A stretch of 64,000 nucleotides of DNA from Legionella drozanskii LLAP-1 (GTDB lineage: Bacteria > Pseudomonadota > Gammaproteobacteria > Legionellales > Legionellaceae), in assembly GCF_001467585.1 (NCBI RefSeq), contig NZ_LNXY01000003.1, positions 62,001-126,000 of the forward strand, written 5' to 3'. A program made the position numbers and the translations under genes. Shown piece by piece: positions 28,126-38,376 of this stretch (positions within the stretch are counted from its first letter, which is position 1; each line of letters begins with the position of its first letter). The notes beneath the pieces were generated by a model, which was not told where the DNA came from, did no database searches, and saw only the letters and a list, made by a program, of their open reading frames with translations.

Positions 28126-30255
28126 ATGATGAGATTATTACACAGCACGTACAGTTTCTTTCTTTATAGTCTATTGCTATTAGTGACGGTTTTTCAGCCC
28201 ATTAACGCTGCTACAACACAGCCCTTAAGTACCGATTCAGCAAGCGCTGCTAAAGGAAATAGCATGACAGCCAACTACTCGTTTACACAATTAAACTGGG
28301 ATAGTTCTGTATCCTTAAATGGATATCAGCCAAGTTACACCTTTTATCTCCCGCTTGCGAAACATTTGCACACACAGAAAGCAATACTACATTTAAAAAT
28401 GGACTTTTCTCCTCTTTTAACTGTCGGAACAAGAGTTGATATTAAGTTTAATCAGACCGTTATTCGTCGCTTAGCTCTACCTACAACCTCGAGTAAAGAA
28501 GCAAGCTGGGATATTGAATTACCACTGGCACAGTTATCAAAAGATTGGCAAACCTTGAACTTCTCAGCTCATTTAGTCAGTACAAAAAATTTATGTGATC
28601 CTAATATTTGGATCTATATCTCACCGGAAAGTAGCCTTACTCTAACTACAGAGGAAGTACCTTTTGAGGGTTTACTACAGCAACTACCCTATCCTTTTAT
28701 TGATCCGGTAACAATTAACCCGATTCCAACAATGTTAGTTCTGCCGCAAAACCCTAGCCAACAAGAAATATTTTCTTTGCTACAAATAGCTCTACAACTG
28801 GGTCGATGGTCAGGTAACAGCAAGGTGAATTTATCGACTGGTTATATCAATGAAAGTGTCGAACTACAAAAACTCAATAATTTAATTCTTATTGGAATTG
28901 CTGGGCATTTATTTCCAGATAATGGATTAGCTCGCTTGACTCAGAATCCAACCGTTAATAAAGCATTAGACAGTCATTCAGGGATTCTTCTACTCAGTCA
29001 ATCACCCTTTAATCCGGTGTATGGTTTATTAGCGATTACCGGAAGCGATTATGCTGCTCTAAAAAAAGCAGTCACTACTTTTTTAGCCCCAGAATCGAAA
29101 GCCATTGTTTCTGGAAAATTGGCTATTATTGATCAGGTTCAAATTCATCCAATTATCCAATCCGAAGGTGAATGGTACAAAACAACTTTTAAAGACTTAG
29201 GTTATGAGGATCAAAGTGTTACAGGGCTAGGACAACACAAGGTCAGTTTTAATGTTCCCCTACCTAATGATCGAATACCTCACTATGCGACCATTAAAAC
29301 ACTTATTACCGCTCCGATTTTTCCCGGTAATAATTATTCGCAAATCACTCTCTTAGTGAATGGTTCTAAACAGTCTTCTTTTTGGCTAACTAAAGAACAT
29401 TCTTCTTGGCCGGTTGAAATAGACACCAGTGCGATGAAGCCTGGAATAAACAAAATAGAATATCTCGTTAATCTCCATATTAATAATGAGCTCTGCACTC
29501 GTGAAAATTATGATGATCTCTGGGCAACAATTTATGCAGAAAGCGAATTTGAAACCTCATTCTTGAATAATTTTCCTCTTGCCATGTTAAATCAACTTCT
29601 GGTTCCATTTAGCACCGAAGTCACTGTTATTTTACCCGCGTCGCTATCTAAAGAGGGGATAGATAATTTAGCTAATTTATTTTTTAAAATGGGGCAATTA
29701 GCTAACTCTAATCCAATAATTTTTAATTTTCGCAGTAGCCACGAAATCGATGAAGATTTTATTCGTAACCATAATGTAATTCTTTTTGGAACACCCGCAA
29801 CAAACCCATGGGTTAAATTTGCTTTGAATTATATGCCAGTACAATTGCAGGGAAATTCACGACTATTGAAACTACCACAAAAACAAATGCAAATTTCTAG
29901 CGGATCTTCTACAGGCTTGCTGGAATTAATGCCCTCTCCCTGGAGTGAGGGCAATGCTGTTTTATTGATAACAGGCGACAATAATCCTGCTCTTTTTTCT
30001 GCAGTTAACGCTTTAGTTAGTGATAAAAAACGAATGAACCTCAATGGCAATATTGCCATCATCAATCCTGATAAATCCTTTGAGATTCTTAATAGTTATG
30101 ACAATCGCTACATTAGCTTAAAGCATCGATTAACAATTTACATGTCTAATCTAGGCAAAAACTTACTCTATTATTTAAGCACTCATTTACAAATTTTTAT
30201 TTATTTAATTGCTATATTAGTGCCCTTGTTCATTATTGTACGTCGACGAAAATAA
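28126..30255 (+). CDS. BcsB-like periplasmic subunit of a polysaccharide synthase
   Basis: Full-length (709 residues) member of the BcsB superfamily, which guides a nascent glucan through the periplasm. It has a signal peptide (about 1-28), an extended beta-rich periplasmic part with WDIELPLAQL, TKNLCDPNIWIYI and VYGLLAITGSDYAALKKAV, a second half with ENYDDLWATIYAESEF, and a single C-terminal membrane helix (about 680-705) ending in RRRK. In cellulose systems BcsB follows BcsA; here it comes first, 11 bases before the GH81 gene. The cellulose-specific name would over-state the case because of the neighbours. ATG ATG at the start leaves two choices. Confidence 0.85.
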   Translation: MMRLLHSTYSFFLYSLLLLVTVFQPINAATTQPLSTDSASAAKGNSMTANYSFTQLNWDSSVSLNGYQPSYTFYLPLAKHLHTQKAILHLKMDFSPLLTVGTRVDIKFNQTVIRRLALPTTSSKEASWDIELPLAQLSKDWQTLNFSAHLVSTKNLCDPNIWIYISPESSLTLTTEEVPFEGLLQQLPYPFIDPVTINPIPTMLVLPQNPSQQEIFSLLQIALQLGRWSGNSKVNLSTGYINESVELQKLNNLILIGIAGHLFPDNGLARLTQNPTVNKALDSHSGILLLSQSPFNPVYGLLAITGSDYAALKKAVTTFLAPESKAIVSGKLAIIDQVQIHPIIQSEGEWYKTTFKDLGYEDQSVTGLGQHKVSFNVPLPNDRIPHYATIKTLITAPIFPGNNYSQITLLVNGSKQSSFWLTKEHSSWPVEIDTSAMKPGINKIEYLVNLHINNELCTRENYDDLWATIYAESEFETSFLNNFPLAMLNQLLVPFSTEVTVILPASLSKEGIDNLANLFFKMGQLANSNPIIFNFRSSHEIDEDFIRNHNVILFGTPATNPWVKFALNYMPVQLQGNSRLLKLPQKQMQISSGSSTGLLELMPSPWSEGNAVLLITGDNNPALFSAVNALVSDKKRMNLNGNIAIINPDKSFEILNSYDNRYISLKHRLTIYMSNLGKNLLYYLSTHLQIFIYLIAILVPLFIIVRRRK

Positions 30256-30266
30256 AGGATTAGCCA

Positions 30267-32417
30267 ATGAAAAGGGATTTTATGAAAAATGCATCTGCCC
30301 AGGCTCTCATCTTCCTCTCTCTACTTAGCCTTAGTTACTACGGCAGAGCGAAGCCTGCTGATCCTAAACATGCTTTCCCAACGACAACTAATTCGATAGT
30401 CCCCTCTCAATTTTGGCTTAATAACGCAAAACCCTTTCAAACTAATGCCTGGTTTATTAATTTTATGATGGACCGCACTAAAGAGGGCCAAAGCAACCCA
30501 GTCACTGTTTTCCCTTACCAAACCAAAATTAGTGCAAAAGGAATCAGTATAAGTTACACAGGACCGAGATATTATGCAGAACCGACATATCCGGAGCTTG
30601 TCTCTGCTTTTTTTTATCAATTTGAAAATCAATTAACACTCGGCTCTTTGGAAGCAATGGATAGTTATGGCCTAGAGTCCGAGCATGGCTTTAAAATTGT
30701 TTTACAATGGCAAAATGCTCAGCAACAGAAAATTACAGCCCCTCTTATCCAAGGTTCTCCTTATTTAACTGAGTTTTATATTAATGCCATACCCAAACTC
30801 AGTTCACCCTTTAAATGGTTATCGATTAATCAGCAAACCACAGCCGGGCCCTTAGCCGCTGCCAATCGTTTTGAATTAATCCAAGCACTCAATCAACAAC
30901 ACACTCAAACCTGGATTCTCTATAGCGAAAAACCTATTCTTTTTAATTGGATTGTTAGTCCCCAAGGTCAAGAATTAACAGCAAAGGAACCTTATTCAGG
31001 TTGGGTAAGATTGGTTTTACAAAAAGACACAGCTACAGCTGTAGAAAATGACATCGCCACGCTCGATGCCTATAGTCAAACGATCCCGCTTGACTATCAA
31101 CAAGACTATACCACCCGTGATTATTCTTTTACTTGGCTAACCCAAAACAATAAGCCACCATTAATGCTTTCCTTACCTCATCAACGAAGTTCGCTGCCGC
31201 AACATTCTTTAGTAAGCTATGCAGGAATCAAAGGACTCATGCTAGGAGAAACAACGTTACAGCGGAAAATTGAACTTCCTGAAACCCCTATCTTTTTTTT
31301 AGAACCCAAAAACCTATCTACTGAAGATAGCCGAAATTTACATAAAGCCTTGTTAACAGACGCAAAAAATTTAGTTCAACAACCTTTCCCGGATGACGGG
31401 CCGTATATGACAGGTAAACGATTTGCTCGGGCAGCTCGTTTAATTTTGATTGCCAATCTGCTTAAACAAGAGCAAGTAAAACAGCAATTGCTCCAATTTA
31501 TTGAAGAAAAACTAGGAAAAAAAATGCGGGGCCATTCAGGATGGCATTTTGAGTACGATACCACCTGGGGTGGAATTATACCCAGTGTCGATAATTATGG
31601 CGCGCGACATTATACTGATCATCATTTTCATTATGGCTATTGGGTCTACACCTTTGCTGTGATTGCCAAATTTGATCCCAAATGGATAAATCATCCTCTT
31701 CCAAGCGCTTCCTTTTCACCCAAAGAATGGATTGATGGATTAATTCGTGATTATGCAAATAATGACAATCAAGATCCTTATTTTCCTAAACAACGGTTTC
31801 AAGATGATTTTGCCGGGCATTCATGGGCTTCTGGATTAACCTCTTTTGTGGATGGGCAAAATCAACAGTCAAGCAGCGAAGCAGTCAATGCCTATTATGC
31901 TATCGCTTTATATGCACAAGCACGGCATGATGAGAAGTTATTGAATTGGGCTCAATTTCTTACTGCACGCGAAATCGTGTCGGCACAAATGTATTGGCAG
32001 ATTCCTAATGACAGCCCAATTTATAATAAAAAATTTAAAGAACATAATCAGGTTGTTGGCAATTTATGGGACGCTAAAATTGATTCAAACACCTTTTTTA
32101 AGAAATGCGGAAGTGAATATCGCTGCGGTCTTGAATATACTTTTGGTATTCAAATGCTACCTTTCACTGCTATTTCCGCACAATTACTAAATAAACAATG
32201 GCTTAAGGATGCTTACCCAACCCTAAAAAAATTAATCAATAGTGAATATGGCTTCATCACCCCTGCATGGCGATGGATTTTGATAAAAGGAGCTGCTTCA
32301 ATTATGGATAAAAATGAAAAAAACTATTTTTTACAACAAGCTATCGATTCAAAGCCCGATGAATACGATAATGGGGATTCAAAAACTAACACAATCTATT
32401 TTTTGATAAATGATTAG
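30267..32417 (+). CDS. GH81-family glycoside hydrolase (endo-beta-1,3-glucanase-like)
   Basis: Secreted by signal peptide (about 1-28, ending YYGRA). The C-terminal half has strong GH81 features: EYDTTWGGIIPS, the HYTDHHFHYGYWVY block (about residue 447), PYFPKQRFQDDFAGHSWASG, and QQSSSEAVNAYYA containing the proposed catalytic Glu (about residue 538). GH81 enzymes cut beta-1,3-glucan. The position, between the BcsB-like and GT2 genes, is where bcs operons carry the GH8 cellulase BcsZ, so I infer that it trims or releases the polymer made by this locus. A host- or fungus-directed role is the alternative. It overlaps the GT2 gene by 8 bases. Confidence 0.85.
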   Translation: MKRDFMKNASAQALIFLSLLSLSYYGRAKPADPKHAFPTTTNSIVPSQFWLNNAKPFQTNAWFINFMMDRTKEGQSNPVTVFPYQTKISAKGISISYTGPRYYAEPTYPELVSAFFYQFENQLTLGSLEAMDSYGLESEHGFKIVLQWQNAQQQKITAPLIQGSPYLTEFYINAIPKLSSPFKWLSINQQTTAGPLAAANRFELIQALNQQHTQTWILYSEKPILFNWIVSPQGQELTAKEPYSGWVRLVLQKDTATAVENDIATLDAYSQTIPLDYQQDYTTRDYSFTWLTQNNKPPLMLSLPHQRSSLPQHSLVSYAGIKGLMLGETTLQRKIELPETPIFFLEPKNLSTEDSRNLHKALLTDAKNLVQQPFPDDGPYMTGKRFARAARLILIANLLKQEQVKQQLLQFIEEKLGKKMRGHSGWHFEYDTTWGGIIPSVDNYGARHYTDHHFHYGYWVYTFAVIAKFDPKWINHPLPSASFSPKEWIDGLIRDYANNDNQDPYFPKQRFQDDFAGHSWASGLTSFVDGQNQQSSSEAVNAYYAIALYAQARHDEKLLNWAQFLTAREIVSAQMYWQIPNDSPIYNKKFKEHNQVVGNLWDAKIDSNTFFKKCGSEYRCGLEYTFGIQMLPFTAISAQLLNKQWLKDAYPTLKKLINSEYGFITPAWRWILIKGAASIMDKNEKNYFLQQAIDSKPDEYDNGDSKTNTIYFLIND

Positions 32418-34278
32418 TTTTTCAAGAAAGGAAGCTTGGATAAGCCAATTTATTCTTCTTTTTCTCCTGCAATTTATGGCGATGACGACCTATGCTAGCT
32501 CACAACCACCCATTGTTGCAGCGAAGAGCTATTCTTTAATTACTGAATCTTCAAAACCAAGCGATCCAATCTTCGCTTTGCCTCAAAAAGCAAAAGAAGC
32601 CTTACAAAATAATTTACCTAGCAAGAAAATACTGCAATCGAGCTCAAGCTCTAAAGAATGGCTATATTCAGTACTCTATTACCTCTTCCTCATAATGGCT
32701 CTTACCGGAATAGTCCCGGTCATTGCGTTTTTTATCGAACATAATTTATCCGGGTTGCATGCTTTTTCGAATCATTATCAAAAATGCAAAGACTTTTGCC
32801 CAAAGATCGCTGTTGTCGTTCCAGCCTGGAATGAAGCTTTGGTACTCGAGCACACTATCGATATTTTACTAAAAATGGATTATCCCCTTTCTGCTATAAA
32901 AATTTACATCATTGATGATGGAAGCACAGATAATACTCAAGAACTTCTTGATCTAAAAAAATTAGAATATCCAGAAAATGTTTATCATGTACGAAAAGAA
33001 GGAGGAGGAAAAGGAAAGGCACATGCAGTGAATTATGGTTTAAAAGCGGTTCTTTCCGAGGATTGGGCTCAAGCTTTCCTCTTAATTGATGCTGATATTT
33101 CGTTTAAAAAAGATGCCCTGCGTCGATTAGCTCGCCATATAGCTGATCCTGAAGTGGGTGCAGTAACCGCTTATATTAAAGTAGGAAATCGACAAACCAA
33201 TTACATTACTCGTTCAATTGGCTTCGAATATATAGTGTCACAATCCATTGCCCGCAGAGCACAAAATGTTTTAGGTGTCGTTGCCTGTTTAGCTGGAGGA
33301 GCTCAGCTTCATACACGCGAAAATATTGAAGCCTTAGGCGGTGAAATTAATACTTCTACCTTAGCAGAAGATACCTATACTACTTTTTCTACCCAAAAAT
33401 TAGGGAAAAAAGTTATTTTTGAAGGTAATGCCTATGTCTATGCTGAGGAACCGAAAACGGCTATCGATGTCTGGAAACAACGTTTTCGTTGGGCAAGAGG
33501 AAATATACAAATCACCAAAGCCTTCAAAGACGTTTGGTTTCGTAAATCTATAAAATCACGCTTAGGTAATTTAATGTTTGGTACTATTTGGTTTTGCGTC
33601 CTTTTAACTCCCCTCATCATGATTCTTTCTGCTCTTGGCTTAGTGGGCTTGTTTATCCTTGATAAAGAACATTCGTCTCATATTTTCTTTTATATAGCGT
33701 CCGTGAGCCTTTTTGTTTATCTATATACCACTCTCTTTTCAATCCTAGTGGATCGCAGAACATCCAGCTTATCTTGGCTTGAAGGCATCCTTTATCCAGG
33801 CCTAGTTTCCTTAACTATCCTGGCAATTTCAGTGAATCCTGATTTCTTTTTCAAACAGCTAAGTGACCTAGTCGGCTCGTCCAACCCGAAACGCCTTAAT
33901 GAAATGGTTTTACTTTTTATGGAAACCTGGAGTGCTCTGTGTATGTTTTGGGCATGGGTTGTTTTTAGACTCGAATACGCTGGGGTATCTACCCGAATTA
34001 CTAATTTCCTATTTACCATTGTAGGTTATGGTCCCTTGTTATGCACAATAAACCTTGCCGCTTATATTGCGGAAATTAAACGCCCTAACCTTAAGTGGGA
34101 TAAAACAGAAAAAATCAGTTCTAAACGAAGATTATACCCACATATTGTAGACGCGAAGCCTTTCGATTTCGATAAAACCTTAGCTCAAGACCTACGTCGT
34201 GAATATCATTTTTTATTATACCAACTCCTGAGCTTAATTATTGTTTGTGGATTATTCATTATCTTCTATTTCTTGTAA
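32410..34278 (+). CDS. processive family 2 glycosyltransferase (BcsA/PgaC-like)
   Basis: Membrane polysaccharide synthase. An N-terminal hydrophobic segment (about 10-28) may be a signal-like helix, then a helix at 78-100. The GT-A domain has PAWNEALVLEHT, IDDGSTDNT (Asp169-Asp170), LIDADIS (Asp227, Asp229), AEDTYTTF (Asp321) and QRFRWARGN (Q357-xx-R360-W361), the full processive set. Four or more helices follow. The protein ends at a final helix (ILF-YFL, residue 622), so no C-terminal PilZ domain is present, unlike BcsA. The product is not determinable; the GH81 neighbour suggests a beta-1,3-linked glucan. Confidence 0.85.
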   Translation: MISFSRKEAWISQFILLFLLQFMAMTTYASSQPPIVAAKSYSLITESSKPSDPIFALPQKAKEALQNNLPSKKILQSSSSSKEWLYSVLYYLFLIMALTGIVPVIAFFIEHNLSGLHAFSNHYQKCKDFCPKIAVVVPAWNEALVLEHTIDILLKMDYPLSAIKIYIIDDGSTDNTQELLDLKKLEYPENVYHVRKEGGGKGKAHAVNYGLKAVLSEDWAQAFLLIDADISFKKDALRRLARHIADPEVGAVTAYIKVGNRQTNYITRSIGFEYIVSQSIARRAQNVLGVVACLAGGAQLHTRENIEALGGEINTSTLAEDTYTTFSTQKLGKKVIFEGNAYVYAEEPKTAIDVWKQRFRWARGNIQITKAFKDVWFRKSIKSRLGNLMFGTIWFCVLLTPLIMILSALGLVGLFILDKEHSSHIFFYIASVSLFVYLYTTLFSILVDRRTSSLSWLEGILYPGLVSLTILAISVNPDFFFKQLSDLVGSSNPKRLNEMVLLFMETWSALCMFWAWVVFRLEYAGVSTRITNFLFTIVGYGPLLCTINLAAYIAEIKRPNLKWDKTEKISSKRRLYPHIVDAKPFDFDKTLAQDLRREYHFLLYQLLSLIIVCGLFIIFYFL

Positions 34279-34284
34279 GGCATT

Positions 34285-37200
34285 ATGAAACTAATCTACC
34301 TGATCTTACTAAGCTTTTTTATCCTGACAGTTCATGCAGAACCAGTCGTATTTTGTGATGTTTCTAAAGGCTTAGATTTAATTAATCAAGAAACTTTTTC
34401 TCCTTCACAAATCGACATGATTTTAACGGCTTGTGATCAAATATCTCCTAACTCACCCTCGGTGTTATTACTTCATGGACTGTTTGCCCGCCTAAAAGGA
34501 CAGCAAGATAAACAATATACGCAAGCTATTCAATGGCTTGAGAAAGCACGAGCGGCTGCGCCACAAGATTTATCGATTAGATTAGAGTTAGCGACCACTT
34601 ACAAAATGGCCAATCAATTAGCCAATGCATCGCAACTATATCAGCAGATTTTGTCACAAGATCCGCAAAATCGTGCCGCTTTATTAGGTCAAGCCGGAAT
34701 ACTGAGATTAGAGTCTCAATTTAATACAGCAGCCATTATTTATCAAAATTTATTAAAAAATAGTCCGCATGATGTTGATGCATTAAATGGTATGGGTTGG
34801 GTTAAAACTGCAGAAAAAGACTTAATAAGCGCAACCCAATTTTTCCAAGAAACCTTAAAAATACAACCGGAAAATCAAGAAGCCCTACTGGCACTAAATA
34901 AAATCAAGCAAACTCAGTCCCAACAATGGGGCCCAAACCAGCTCTGCAATGTTTCAAAAGGATTAATTCTGCTCAATCAGGCTCATTCTCCTTTCACAGA
35001 AATTAAGAACATTTTAAATATCTGTACGCTGAATAAAATAGATAACACTGAAACTCAGCTATTACAGGGTTTATTAGCGCGAAAAGAAGCACAAACCGAT
35101 AAAAATTACAATGATGCCTTTTTCTGGTTAAAAAAAGCGATGCAATCAGCGCCTAAAAATGATTATGCACCCGCCTTAGAGCTAGCCCTTACTTACGAAT
35201 GGTCCGAACAGTTAACGAATGCCAGCCTTATTTATCGCAATATACTGAATGAGGATCCTGAAAATAGAGCAGCTCTGTTAGGTCAGGCTCGCGTTTATCG
35301 CTTAGAGAAAAAATATTCTTCTGCGCTCAATATTTATCAAGCACTGCTTAAAAAGAACCCCAAAGATACCGATGCATTTAATGGTCTAGGATGGCTTAAA
35401 TTTGCAGAAAACAATTACCAAGCGGCCATAGAATATTTTCGTAATACTCTAGCCATTCAACCTTTAAATAAAGAAGCAGTCATTGCGCTTTCGCAAATAA
35501 GAGAGGCCCAATTACGTCCACTCAGCCCTACCTCTGCTTGCAAAATAAATGAGGGGCTTAAATTACTTAATCAAAAAGCACCCCCTTTAGATGATATTGA
35601 ATCGATTATAAAGCTCTGTGAACAAGAAAAACCACAAGGCTCGGAAGTCGCCTTACTACGTGGATTATTGGCGCGATACGAGGCACAGCGTTCTAAAAAT
35701 TACGATGACGCTATATCTTGGTTGCAAAAAGCCATGCGGTCAGCAGAACCTAAAAATTTTACTCCAGCCCTCGAATTAGGGGTGACCTATGAATGGGCTA
35801 ACCAACCTAAAAAGGCGCAGATAGTCTATGACCAAGTTCTTACTCAAGATAAAAATAATCGCGCTGCGCTCCTTGGTGAAGGTCGTGTTTTGCGGCGATT
35901 ATCTCTTTTCGAACAAGCCAGTCTAGTTTACGAGCAATTATTGGTAAAAAATCAACAGGATATCGATGCAATTAATGGGCTTGGCTGGGTTGAATTTGCA
36001 AAAAATAATTTAAAGCAAGCGACGCAGTTTTTTGAAAACAGTCTCAAAATTCAGCCCAAAAATGAAGAGGCAGCTCTAGCATTAAAACAAATCTCCGAGA
36101 CAATGCGACAGCAACAACTCGCCGCAATTTCTAAAGCACCTGTGTTATGTGAAGCCGATCAGGGATTAATTTTGCTTAATCAACCCAATCCACCTATTGC
36201 GCAAATCGAAGCGATTTTAGCTCGTTGCGATAGATACACCACTAACCAGACTTCAAACCTGATGCTACATGGTTTACTCGCTCGTTACGAAGCGAAAAAA
36301 AATAATAAGTATAAAACAGCCATAACCTGGCTTAAATTTGCGATGGAAACCGCAGAACCAGGCAATCTGATGCCGGCGATGGAATTAGCAGTCACTTATG
36401 AATGGGCACAAGTTCCTAGAAAAGCCTTAGTTATTTATCAACAAATATTAGCTAAAAAACCGGATGATCGCGCCGCTCTCTTTGGAGAAGCCAGAGCCCT
36501 AAGAAGTTTATTCCAAGTTCGTGATGCAATGATGATTTACCAACAGATGCTAAGAAAATCACCAACTGATACGGAAGCCCTCAATGGCTTAGGTGAAACT
36601 TTGATAACAAATTATGAATTAAAGAAAGCAAGACAAGTATTAAGTGAGTCGCTCGCTTTAAATCCCTATAACAATCAAACCCTCACTGACTTAAAGACGC
36701 TAGATAAAACCACAAAAAATATTTTAGGCTTAACAAAAGGTCATTATGTTGTCCCACCTCGCTCATCGGATGGTATTAATTTATTCTATTTCCGTAACTT
36801 GAATGCGACGGATGGATTTACCCTTTTTGCCACTCATAACACTGCCCAAATAGAAAGTAACTTTGCAGCCGGCCCAAGTTTGCTGCCCAATAATAGCCTT
36901 TTACTGGGATATCAACACATCATCCCCAATCAATATGGCTGGCAGCTCAGTTATGATGGGCGTCAACACAATGGACTTCCTTATGAAAGTCGTATTTTTG
37001 GCTCAACCAACGTCTTTGTCTTACGCAATTTGCAATGGTTTGGTGGCCTGAGAGTAGATTTTCCCAGGCCATGGAAGACTCAATTAGTAGTTTCAGGCTT
37101 GACTGTTGTTACTCCCTTACCTGTGAATATTACAGTCACAGGTTTCTGGGCTTTTCAACAAATTGGCGGTTATAATTCCTCTTATTCGCTAGACTTTAGT

Positions 37201-37389
37201 AAAGAAGTGAATAATCGCTTTTTTTACGATATTGGTCCTTCGTACCTGGAACAACAAAAAAGCTGGGAAGTTCATGGTCGACTTATCTTCCCAATATTTA
37301 AAAATCAGGCTTTAGTGGCCGAAGGTTCACATTATTTCTTTAATCGAAGTACCTACCTTACTGGTGGTTGGCGCATATACTGGCAATAA
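34285..37389 (+). CDS. TPR-repeat outer-membrane exporter (BcsC/PgaA-type)
   Basis: 1034 residues with a signal peptide (1-18). Four long modules of about 200 residues start near residues 24, 220, 418 and 620. Each opens with a Cys (CDVSKGLDLINQ, CNVSKGLILLNQ, CKINEGLKLLNQ, CEADQGLILLNQ) and has a second Cys about 28 residues later, then four or five TPRs (for example NRAALLGQA, DALNGMGWV). From about 825 the sequence turns beta-rich (GINLFYFRNL, NSLLLGYQHI, GSTNVFVLRN, ending WRIYWQ), as expected of an outer-membrane barrel. It is likely the export channel of the locus. It lies 6 bases after the GT2 gene. Confidence 0.82.
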   Translation: MKLIYLILLSFFILTVHAEPVVFCDVSKGLDLINQETFSPSQIDMILTACDQISPNSPSVLLLHGLFARLKGQQDKQYTQAIQWLEKARAAAPQDLSIRLELATTYKMANQLANASQLYQQILSQDPQNRAALLGQAGILRLESQFNTAAIIYQNLLKNSPHDVDALNGMGWVKTAEKDLISATQFFQETLKIQPENQEALLALNKIKQTQSQQWGPNQLCNVSKGLILLNQAHSPFTEIKNILNICTLNKIDNTETQLLQGLLARKEAQTDKNYNDAFFWLKKAMQSAPKNDYAPALELALTYEWSEQLTNASLIYRNILNEDPENRAALLGQARVYRLEKKYSSALNIYQALLKKNPKDTDAFNGLGWLKFAENNYQAAIEYFRNTLAIQPLNKEAVIALSQIREAQLRPLSPTSACKINEGLKLLNQKAPPLDDIESIIKLCEQEKPQGSEVALLRGLLARYEAQRSKNYDDAISWLQKAMRSAEPKNFTPALELGVTYEWANQPKKAQIVYDQVLTQDKNNRAALLGEGRVLRRLSLFEQASLVYEQLLVKNQQDIDAINGLGWVEFAKNNLKQATQFFENSLKIQPKNEEAALALKQISETMRQQQLAAISKAPVLCEADQGLILLNQPNPPIAQIEAILARCDRYTTNQTSNLMLHGLLARYEAKKNNKYKTAITWLKFAMETAEPGNLMPAMELAVTYEWAQVPRKALVIYQQILAKKPDDRAALFGEARALRSLFQVRDAMMIYQQMLRKSPTDTEALNGLGETLITNYELKKARQVLSESLALNPYNNQTLTDLKTLDKTTKNILGLTKGHYVVPPRSSDGINLFYFRNLNATDGFTLFATHNTAQIESNFAAGPSLLPNNSLLLGYQHIIPNQYGWQLSYDGRQHNGLPYESRIFGSTNVFVLRNLQWFGGLRVDFPRPWKTQLVVSGLTVVTPLPVNITVTGFWAFQQIGGYNSSYSLDFSKEVNNRFFYDIGPSYLEQQKSWEVHGRLIFPIFKNQALVAEGSHYFFNRSTYLTGGWRIYWQ

Positions 37390-37407
37390 TCTAGGGAGAG
37401 AGAGAAG

Positions 37408-38376
37408 ATGAAAATATTGATTACTGGCGCAGGAGGTGCTGCTGCTATCAGTGTTTGGAAAAGTCTTGCTGAAACACATGAGCTTTATATGGCTGATATC
37501 GACCCCTGCGCAGCAGGATTATATTTAGTGCCAGAAAAACAAAGGTTCATTATTCCCCCAGGTGATGCTCCAGATTTCCTGCCCCATTTGCTGAGTATTT
37601 GTCAACTTAAACAAATTGAAGTCCTGATTCCCACCGTGGATGTTGAGTTATTGCCCCTTGCACAACATCTCACAGAATTCACCAGCCATGGCGTTAAATT
37701 ACCGATGAGTTCTGCGAAATCACTTGAACTTTGTCGCGATAAATACAAATTATTAGCTTTCTGTGAAGAGACTGGTTTATGCCCTTCGTTCTTCTTATTA
37801 TCAGAGAAGAGCAATCCTGAAACCTTTCAATTTCCCTGCTTTGCTAAACCACGTCTTGGAGCCGGTTCGAGAGGGGCAATGATCATTGATGATCAGAACG
37901 CCCTGCAACAACTACCCAAAGATGAGAGTTATCTCATTCAAGAACTACTCCCAGGTGAAGAATATTCCGTCGATGTTTACATCCGCAGTGACGGCTGCCC
38001 ACTTGCGGCTGTGCCTCGCCTGAGATTGAAAATAGATTCAGGCATCGCCGTGGCCAGCCAAACAATACATCATCCTCAACTGTCGGAGATGGCTCTTAAA
38101 ATTGCAAAACAAGTAGACATTCGCTACGTAGCCAATATTCAATTTAAAGCCAATACACAAGGGGATTTTAAATTGCTAGAAATTAATCCCCGATTTCCTG
38201 GCACCTTACCCCTAACTGCTGCTGCAGGAATAGATATCCCTAAACTCTTGATTAAAGATATTTTGCATGAACCACTGAGCTCTGAATTATTGCCGTTTAA
38301 AGAATTGATGGTTGTCCGTTATTGGACTGAACATTTTTTTGATCTTAATGAATGGAAGGCACTATGTCGCACTTAA
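37408..38376 (+). CDS. ATP-grasp family enzyme
   Basis: 322-residue cytoplasmic ligase-type protein. An N-terminal Rossmann-like part (ILITGAGGAAAISVWKSL, then ADIDPCAAGLYL) precedes the ATP-grasp fold: CFAKPRLGAGSRGAMII (nucleotide-binding lysine and glycine loop), YLIQELLPGEEYSVDVYI and KLLEINPRFPGTL (metal ligands Glu and Asn). It resembles CarB/PylC-like single-domain enzymes that join a carboxylate to an amine. The substrate is unknown. A GGGAGAGAG ribosome-binding site lies 18 bases after the exporter gene, so it belongs to the same transcript. Confidence 0.78.
   Translation: MKILITGAGGAAAISVWKSLAETHELYMADIDPCAAGLYLVPEKQRFIIPPGDAPDFLPHLLSICQLKQIEVLIPTVDVELLPLAQHLTEFTSHGVKLPMSSAKSLELCRDKYKLLAFCEETGLCPSFFLLSEKSNPETFQFPCFAKPRLGAGSRGAMIIDDQNALQQLPKDESYLIQELLPGEEYSVDVYIRSDGCPLAAVPRLRLKIDSGIAVASQTIHHPQLSEMALKIAKQVDIRYVANIQFKANTQGDFKLLEINPRFPGTLPLTAAAGIDIPKLLIKDILHEPLSSELLPFKELMVVRYWTEHFFDLNEWKALCRT

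Noticed and set aside
28126-37389. Straightforward cellulose synthase operon (bcsABZC)
   Set aside because: The hydrolase is GH81 rather than GH8, the synthase lacks PilZ, the gene order differs and no bcsQ, E, F or G is present.
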